DNA of 64,000 nucleotides from Adiantum capillus-veneris (lineage: Eukaryota; Streptophyta; Polypodiopsida; Polypodiales; Pteridaceae): NCBI GenBank assembly GCA_014529385.2, contig CM043942.1, positions 33,773,969-33,837,968 of the forward strand. Reading direction: 5' to 3'. How positions within the stretch are numbered: the stretch's first letter is position 1; the number at the start of each line of letters is the position of its first letter. Made by a program: the position numbers and the translations under genes. A model generated the notes under the pieces. The model ran no database searches. It had not been told where the DNA came from and saw nothing but the letters and a program-made list of their open reading frames with translations. Positions 57,806 through 64,000 of the stretch are shown one piece after another.

Positions 57806-60800
57806 TGCATGTGCAATGTCTGGCCTTGTCCACAGACCATAGCATACATTAGAGAACCTACCATTGCACCATATGGAACTTTAGACATATAGGCTATCTC
57901 CTCTTGTGTCTTTGGACACATATCCTCTGTTAGTTTAAAATGACCAGCCAAAGGTGTAGAAACTGGTTTTGCACTTTGCATTGCAAACCTTTCTAGTACC
58001 TTCTTGATGTAATCTGCTTCAGATAGCTTTATTGTCTTCTTCGTCCTATCCCTTGATATTTTCATACCAAGTATCCTCTTTGCAGCACCTAAATCTTTCA
58101 TTGAAAAAGATTTAGACAGCTCCTTTTTTAGGTCTTTGATGTCCTGCATGTTAGCACTTGCAATCAACATGTCATCAACATACAACATTAGGATGATGAA
58201 TTTTCCATCTCCCAAATTCTTCGTGTAGACGCAGTGATCCGAGTTGCATCTTGTGAATCCATGATCCAACATCCATCGATCAAACTTCAAGTACCATTGT
58301 CTTGATGCTTGCTTTAAACCATACAAGCTCTTCTTTAATTTGCAAAACATTTTCTCCTTACCTTTTACTTCATACCCCTTTGGTTGAAGCATGTAGATTT
58401 CCTCCTCTAAGTCACCGTGAGGGAATGCCGTATTTACATCCATTTGCTCGAGATTTAGATCATGAGCATCCACAAGGCTTAAGACAAGCCTAATTGAGTT
58501 CATTTTTACAACAGGAGAAAATATTTCATTGAAGTCAATACCTTTCTTTTGAGAAAAACCTTTTACCACAAGCCTAGACTTGTACCTTTTCTTCCCACCT
58601 TCTTCTTCCTTCAGCTTGTACACCCATTTGTTTTGAAGTGCCCGCTTACCTTTAGGCAACTCAACCAACTCCCATGTTTGGTTGCAATGTAGTGAGTCTA
58701 TCTCCACTTGCATGCTCTTTATCCATTCTTCTTTGGATTCATGTTGCATAGCTTCTTCGTATGATTCCGGCTCTCTAGAATCTAAGATCAACAGATGGTT
58801 GAAGGAAGGAACAAACCTTTCTGGAGGTCTACTTGCTCTTGTAGATCTTCGGGGAATAGATTGAGGCTCCTCATTTGGTTGACGTTGTTGCACATTGTCA
58901 CCGTTTGCAGTCCTTGAGTCTTCACTGTCCTCAAGCTCCATGTACTTATCACCTGTTTCTTTTGTTTGTTTTCTTTCCAAGTAATCTTTGTACATATTTT
59001 GTTCGTTAAAAATTACATCCCTACTCCTTAAGATTTTACCATCTTCAGGATTCCATAGGCGATACCCAAAGTCTCCTTCTCCATAGCCAATGAAGAAACA
59101 CTTTTTGGACTTTGCATCTAGCTTTGATCTTAAGCTTCTATCTATGTGCATGAAAGCTTCACACCCAAACACTTTGAGAAATGAATAATTCACCGGTTTA
59201 CCTATCCATGCCTCTTCTAGAACTCCCCCATCCAATGCCGTTGAGGGTGACCGATTGATTAAGTACACAGACGTACTTACAGCTTCCGCCCAAAGCTCAA
59301 GCGGTAGGCCTGCATGTAGCCGCATTCTTCGTGCTCGCTCCATGATTGTCCTGTTCATCCTTTCTGAAATACCATTTTGTTGAGGTGTCCTTGGGGTTGT
59401 CCTTTGCCTCCGAATGCCATTGCTAGCACAAAAGCTTTCAAAAGCTTGGCTGCAATATTCACCTCCATTGTTGGATCTGAGGCATTTAACCTCGGTACTC
59501 ATTCTCCACAAAGGCTTTCCACTTGTTTCATTCTCCACAAAGGCTTTCCACCTTTGAAATATGGAAAATACATCGGATTTATTCTTCATGACATAAAACC
59601 ATGTTTTTCTAGTCGCATCGTCTATGAATGTTACATAGTACAATGAGCCACCAAGTGATGGTGTACTTGCAGGACCCCAAACAACAGAATGAACCAACTC
59701 AAGTTTTTTATTTTTTCTTTCATTTCCTAATTTTTGAAATTTTACCCTCTTTTGTTTACCATAAACACAATCTTCACAGAACTCTAAGTCCAGTTCTTTC
59801 AAACCTGGTAGAAGCTTCTTTGTTTGAAGGATTTTCATTCCTTTGGCACTCATATGCCCAAGCCGGTAGTGCCACACTGCACTGTCAACTTCTGTAGTTG
59901 CTGCACAAGCTGAAGGTTCCGTGCTACAGGTACACAAGTAAAGTGTACTGACCTTTTCTCCCTTGGCAACCACCAAAGATCCCTTTGAGATCTTCCACCG
60001 TTTGTTTCCGAATGCAATGTTGTGACCTTCATCGTCCAATTGTCCTGTAGAGATTAAATTTTTGCGAAGAGAAGGAACATGCCTAACATCTTTAAGCTTC
60101 CATTCATTTCCGTTAGTAGTTTTGACAGAAACTGTACCTTTGCCGGCAATCTCACAAGCTTCATCATCTCCCAAGTATACATACCCAAAATTACCTTTGG
60201 TGTAGTCTTGGAAATGTTGCTTTTGTGATGTCGCATGGAATGAAGCCCCAGAATCAACTATCCAGGAATTAGACACATTGTCTAATGAGAGAATTAGAGC
60301 ATCTTGCTCTACTTTACCTGCCACACTGGCCTCCGATGTTGGCTTGTTGTCTTGAGACTCTGTCTCCTTCTTCTTCTTGGACCAGCAATCCTTCTTGACG
60401 TGGCCCTTCTTGCCGCAGTTCCAACATTCAAGAATTGACTTTGTGCGTGACTTGCTCCGCCTTGAGCGATCACAACCCTTTTGGTTTTTGAACCTCTCCT
60501 TAGGCATTTCTCTTGTTTCCACTAACAGTGCAGCACTTGATGATTCTCCTGTGCTTCTCCTTCGTATTTCCTCGCTTAGGAGAACACCCACAACATCATC
60601 AAACTTAAGAGTATTTGTGCCAGAAATAGAATTTCTTACAGCCATCACAAGGCTGTCCCAACTATCCGGTAGAGATGATAGTATAAGGAGAGCTCGCACT
60701 TCGTCATCGAAATTGATTTTCACCGATCGAAGTTGACTTATGTTTTTGTTAAAGTCATTTAGGTGTTCTGCAACTGAACCATTCTCTGCCATCTTTAGAT

Positions 60801-61134
60801 TGAACAAGCGCTTCATAAGAAATACCTTATTGGATGCCGATGGTTTCTCGTAGAAGTCGTCAAGTGACTTCATCAAGTCCTCCGTGGTCTTCATCTCCGA
60901 AACATTGAAGGCCACCGTTGACGCTAAGCTTAACCGGATTGTTCCCAGTGCCTTTCGATCAAGGACAATCCATGCTTCATCTGCCATTCTTGCGGGCTTC
61001 TTAGCAAGACCGCCTAGTGGCAAATAGAGGTCCTTCTGGTAGAGATAGTCTTCAATCTGCATCTTCCAATGTTGGTAGTTTTTGCCGTTGAACTTCTCAA
61101 TCTTGAGCTTCCCTTCCTCCGCCATAACTCCCAC
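57793..61134 (-). CDS. Copia gag-protease-integrase-RT polyprotein (1113 aa), integrase site altered
   Basis: The order is gag from ATG 61134 (KIEKFNGKNYQHWKMQIEDY); zinc knuckle CWNCGKKGHVKKDC (about residue 236); protease IVDSGASFHAT (about 290); pre-integrase VWHYRLGHMS; integrase core; then RT with KWVYKLKEEEGGKKRYKSR and catalytic LYVDDMLIA (about 983). The integrase has HSVVWGP (about 485) and RSNNGGEY (about 554), where active relatives have Asp in HSDVWGP and SDNGGEY; the Glu in NGISERMNR is kept. With two of three catalytic acids lost, the integrase is predicted inactive. The frame ends early at the frameshift near 57830. Confidence 0.9.
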   Translation of the reverse strand: MGVMAEEGKLKIEKFNGKNYQHWKMQIEDYLYQKDLYLPLGGLAKKPARMADEAWIVLDRKALGTIRLSLASTVAFNVSEMKTTEDLMKSLDDFYEKPSASNKVFLMKRLFNLKMAENGSVAEHLNDFNKNISQLRSVKINFDDEVRALLILSSLPDSWDSLVMAVRNSISGTNTLKFDDVVGVLLSEEIRRRSTGESSSAALLVETREMPKERFKNQKGCDRSRRSKSRTKSILECWNCGKKGHVKKDCWSKKKKETESQDNKPTSEASVAGKVEQDALILSLDNVSNSWIVDSGASFHATSQKQHFQDYTKGNFGYVYLGDDEACEIAGKGTVSVKTTNGNEWKLKDVRHVPSLRKNLISTGQLDDEGHNIAFGNKRWKISKGSLVVAKGEKVSTLYLCTCSTEPSACAATTEVDSAVWHYRLGHMSAKGMKILQTKKLLPGLKELDLEFCEDCVYGKQKRVKFQKLGNERKNKKLELVHSVVWGPASTPSLGGSLYYVTFIDDATRKTWFYVMKNKSDVFSIFQRWKAFVENETSGKPLWRMSTEVKCLRSNNGGEYCSQAFESFCASNGIRRQRTTPRTPQQNGISERMNRTIMERARRMRLHAGLPLELWAEAVSTSVYLINRSPSTALDGGVLEEAWIGKPVNYSFLKVFGCEAFMHIDRSLRSKLDAKSKKCFFIGYGEGDFGYRLWNPEDGKILRSRDVIFNEQNMYKDYLERKQTKETGDKYMELEDSEDSRTANGDNVQQRQPNEEPQSIPRRSTRASRPPERFVPSFNHLLILDSREPESYEEAMQHESKEEWIKSMQVEIDSLHCNQTWELVELPKGKRALQNKWVYKLKEEEGGKKRYKSRLVVKGFSQKKGIDFNEIFSPVVKMNSIRLVLSLVDAHDLNLEQMDVNTAFPHGDLEEEIYMLQPKGYEVKGKEKMFCKLKKSLYGLKQASRQWYLKFDRWMLDHGFTRCNSDHCVYTKNLGDGKFIILMLYVDDMLIASANMQDIKDLKKELSKSFSMKDLGAAKRILGMKISRDRTKKTIKLSEADYIKKVLERFAMQSAKPVSTPLAGHFKLTEDMCPKTQEEIAYMSKVPYGAMVGSLMYAMVCGQGQTLHMQWEL

Positions 61135-61184
61135 TCAATTCAAGGAATCCTTTCCTTGAGATAATTTAGCTACGAGCAAACCTT

Positions 61185-61196
61185 GCTCTGATACCA
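61185..61196 (-). other. Copia primer-binding site, initiator-Met tRNA
   Basis: The plus strand GCTCTGATACCA reads TGGTATCAGAGC on the element strand, two bases from the 5' LTR. Confidence 0.9.
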
Positions 61197-61198
61197 GT

Positions 61199-61896
61199 TG
61201 TTAGGAAATAAGACGTAGCTAAATAGATAATTGAGTAGATTACTTAATGGAGAGAGACAAATTTACATACACGAAATTATAGAGTAGAGAGAGAGAGAGA
61301 GAGAGAGAGTACACACGATGTACGTGGTTCACCCAATGTGGGCTACGTCCACGGGAAAGCAGCCACTCAATGGCTTTAGTACTTCAAAACAAGAAGTAGT
61401 TTACAAAGGGATTATACCCTTAATGGAACTCCCGCCTTGCTTCACTCTCACCACCTCACACTCACCTTGTTGCATCAACTTCACACTATGAAATGTGTGT
61501 AGAAATGGCCTCCTTTTATAGGCCAAAAGGACTGCCCTCTCTCATGAGAGGCAACCATGTGTAGCCGCCCTTGTGTAGATAAGTCCAAATCGGACCCTCC
61601 AATCCGCCCATGTGCGGCCGCCCTTGAGAAGACAAGTCCGCTTTTGAATTCGGCCACCGGCCATTGACTTCCGACCACCGGCCACCGGCCAACCGACGGT
61701 TGTTTTCCAACCACTTTCCGACCTCCGACCGGCCATAATATTCCGGCGAAAAGGAATATTCCGGTGAGGAAAAAGGAATATTTCCAGTGAGTGATTTACC
61801 TTCACGCACGATGGCTTCTCCTCATAATGGGGGCCTTACAAATGTGCGCTTTTACCAGAGAAAATTACAAGGATAAATCAGGCTCCATACTTTACA
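61199..61896 (-). repeat. Copia 5' LTR (698 bp)
   Basis: It begins TGTTAGGAAATAAGACG and ends CCATACTTTACA on the plus strand. A (GA)n tract lies at 61287-61309. Compared with the 3' LTR it lacks a segment of about 50 bp near 61770. Confidence 0.95.
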
Positions 61897-63888
61897 GTAG
61901 TTCCTACCCCTCCCATTGTTTCAACAACCTATGCTCCACAACCACAACACCCAAGTTCTTATTTCCATGGGACTATACCGGCTAGCATTAGCATGTCACA
62001 ATCGACGTCTGCTATGCCTAGGGCCACACATACAAACTTTGGGCCGCCACATGGCGCAACACCGTACCAAACGTGGAACCCAAGGGCTTCCTATGCGCCA
62101 AGCCCAATGCCAATACCTACTCCACATGTAGTCTTTGGAGCACCTTCACCCATGGGGCCTGCTCACTTACGTGACTTGGCAACATTTTCTCAAGCTATTG
62201 GTCGATCTATTGTTGAGAATATGCGTAACACGCCTGATAGAGAGCCTAGAAGTAAGGCAGTACAAATAGCCAAGCTCACAAAAAAATTTAGTGGAGACGG
62301 GGATGTGAGAAATCATATCGAAGTGTTTGAACAAATATGCAATTCTCTAGGAGAACACAATGACCTGCATAAGAGTAATGTTTTAAGCCTAACCTTAAGT
62401 GGAAAGGCAGGGGATTGGTATAGAACCCTAAGGGTGGAAGAAAAAACGATTTACCCTACTCTTAGGAGACTGTTCTTGAAAGAATACATACGAGAGGGAG
62501 TGCTTTGGGGTGTAGCCTCTCAGCTCCAGAAATCCCAACGAGAGGAAGGAGAGTCGGTGAGAGACTTTATTAGTCGCTTGAAGCATTTGAATTCTCGTTG
62601 TAATCCAAATGAGTGCTTCAACAATAACCAATTGCTTGATAGATTTACTAGGGGATTACGACATGAGGATATCTACAATGGCCTAGTCATTAAAGGTATC
62701 ACCATATGGGAAGCCGTCACCACCAATGCGATCCAATTGGAGGATAATTTAATGATTCAAGGAGAAAGAGTGTCTATTGAGCCTAAATCTATTAGCTCGC
62801 AAGCATCAGGGCATCAGCCAATGACCCTAAAGCCTATAACTAAGGAGCCAAAGATATATGAGATGAATTTAGCAGATCTCACCAAGGCTATTCAAGAGAG
62901 TCTTAGAGACAATCGTGCTCCGCAAAGCAATCATATGTATCCAAGAAGGGAGCAACAATGGTGCTCAGTATGCTATGGACCGCATAGTACCAGTGAATGC
63001 CCTACTTTTAGAGTAAAATTCAATGGGAATTGCAATGCATATGGAAGGTATGGTCATCAAGCTAAGGATTGCATAGTATTTAAGCGCATGATGGCCAATA
63101 GACCAACCTTAGCATGGACATACACACCTCAAGTGCGTGCATTGATGCCGGCCCCACCTCTTGAACAAACAGCACAACACATGGTCCCTAGGGCCCAAAA
63201 TGTTGTCCAAACAACACCCTTACCACCTCCAGTGCTAGGATCGCAACCACCACATTTGAGAATCACTTATGTGAATCAAGTGGGTTGTGAGTCATCTATT
63301 GCTTGTTTGGAAGGCTGTGAGGAAGATATAGACCCTAATATTTCCTATGGAATGGATGTGCTTGAAGAAAGTCCACAATACTACATGGAGGACTATTGGG
63401 GACAAGTCAAACCTGTATATCAAGTAGCTGCTCTTGCGGCAAGAGGCCAAAATATCAATTACACTGCTAAGATACCACCTCTTCAATGCTATGAGTGTGG
63501 AGGTCCACATCATGTAGCCGAGTGTCCTATTAGGCTACCAAAGAACTCCACACTAATGCAAACCAGTCAAGCGAGCACGTCTACAATGCCGATACTCATG
63601 TGTAATCGATGTGGCATAGATCATTTGATTGTCCAATGTCCAAATAATCCAAATGTACCGAAAATCACGCCATTAAACTTGATTGAAGTTACCGAGGAGC
63701 CATCACAAAGTACACCTGTGGTACCAGTAAACGTACTCACACGATTGATGCTCCAAAAACAAAATATATTCTTGAGGAAAGAGACACGGCATCAATTTTC
63801 CAATCTCAAAAAAGAAGAAAACACGAAGGAAGAGATCGCAAAAAGCAGCGAAGTCAGACCCCAGTTCAAAGACCAACATAGGGACTGA
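61897..63888 (+). pseudogene. Athila-type gag domain with CCHC-like knuckles
   Basis: The coding phase is open from the copia border; the first ATG is 61993. A proline-rich stretch leads into the retrotransposon gag domain (VFEQICNSLGEHND, GKAGDWYRTL, FISRLKHLNSRCNP, LDRFTRGL). Four knuckle-like motifs follow: CSVCYGPHSTSEC, CYECGGPHHVAEC and CNRCGIDHLIVQC have CX2CX3HX4C spacing, while CNAYGRYGHQAKDC has lost its second Cys to Tyr. A TGA at 63886 ends the frame, but the same phase stays open to the window edge, so the stop may be a mutation. Gag would form the particle and bind RNA. Confidence 0.85.
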
Positions 63889-64000
63889 TGACGGCCCGTA
63901 TATATGAACGACGCTAAAGAAGATTCTAATTCAGGTGAAACCATGGAGACCAAAACAACCACTAAGATAGAAACCAACAAGGAAGATCTTCATGAGCCAC

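Larger units (their letters stand above)
56414..61896 (-). mobile_element. Ty1/copia retrotransposon inserted in the Athila-type gag
   Basis: The element spans 5483 bp with LTRs at 56414-57157 and 61199-61896, TG...CA ends and a perfect GTAGT target duplication (56409-56413, 61897-61901). It runs on the minus strand, with an initiator-Met primer site at the right. Gag-pol is almost open but has one frameshift and two changed integrase catalytic residues. The LTRs differ mainly in a GC-rich segment with CCGGCCA repeats and in one ~50-bp indel. Confidence 0.95.
53885..64000 (+). mobile_element. Ty3/gypsy element of Athila/Tat type, running off the window, split by a copia element
   Basis: A ~530-bp LTR (53885-54414) is followed by an Asp-tRNA primer site and a gag region with CX2CX3HX4C knuckles, the pattern seen in plant Athila/Tat elements. 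The gag is interrupted at 56414-61896 by a copia element and resumes at 61897. Protease, RT, integrase and 3' LTR would lie beyond the right edge. Two TAG codons and a frameshift show decay. Confidence 0.8.

Overview
The window looks like nuclear DNA of a land plant with a large, repeat-rich genome. The evidence is plant-type Ty3/gypsy and Ty1/copia retrotransposons with initiator-Met or Asp tRNA primer sites, a plant LINE ORF1 with a DUF4283-like fold, and long (TG)n/(GA)n tracts. I cannot name the species; a fern or gymnosperm is a guess. I found no ordinary host gene, no tRNA or rRNA, no CRISPR and no bacterial or organellar block. Almost everything recognisable is a transposable element or its decay product.

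Layout. 1-2438: a broken LINE ORF1 on the minus strand and GC-rich flank. 2439-11297: an ~8.9-kb foldback element with two arms of about 2.5-2.7 kb in inverted orientation, built partly of ~148-bp AT-rich tandem repeats. Its centre holds two near-identical 1.3-kb units, each with its own short terminal inverted repeats next to TTAA. 11298-17129: unrecognised AT-rich DNA with microsatellites. 17130-26034: a complete, apparently intact Ty3/gypsy chromovirus (minus strand) with 1590-bp LTRs that differ at about five positions and a perfect 5-bp target duplication. 26035-30527: AT-rich repeats, a second foldback element (27717-29548) and a Harbinger-type MITE (30073-30524). 30990-34250: a moderately repeated sequence (called R1 here) with a tandem 0.9-kb duplication and long microsatellites. 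34440-37480: a decayed Penelope-like reverse transcriptase (minus).

37945-64000 is a nest. A second copy of R1 is cut by three insertions: a 9.3-kb non-autonomous LTR-like element (38389-47666), which itself contains a decayed copia element (41037-45610); a second non-autonomous LTR element (47978-53477); and a gypsy element of Athila/Tat type (from 53885, running off the window end), whose gag is split by another copia element (56414-61896). The uninterrupted R1 copy at 31-32 kb acts as an empty-site reference for the three insertions.

Function. Each autonomous family supplies gag and pol for copy-and-paste transposition; the two pol-less LTR elements and the foldback/MITE units would depend on proteins from elsewhere. 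Only the 17-26 kb gypsy looks able to encode all its own functions. The most unusual items are the giant foldback element with its nested TTAA/CACTA-bounded units, the pol-less element carrying an unrecognised zinc-knuckle plus coiled-coil protein, the Penelope-like RT in plant DNA, and a template-switch scar that duplicated an LTR TATA box.
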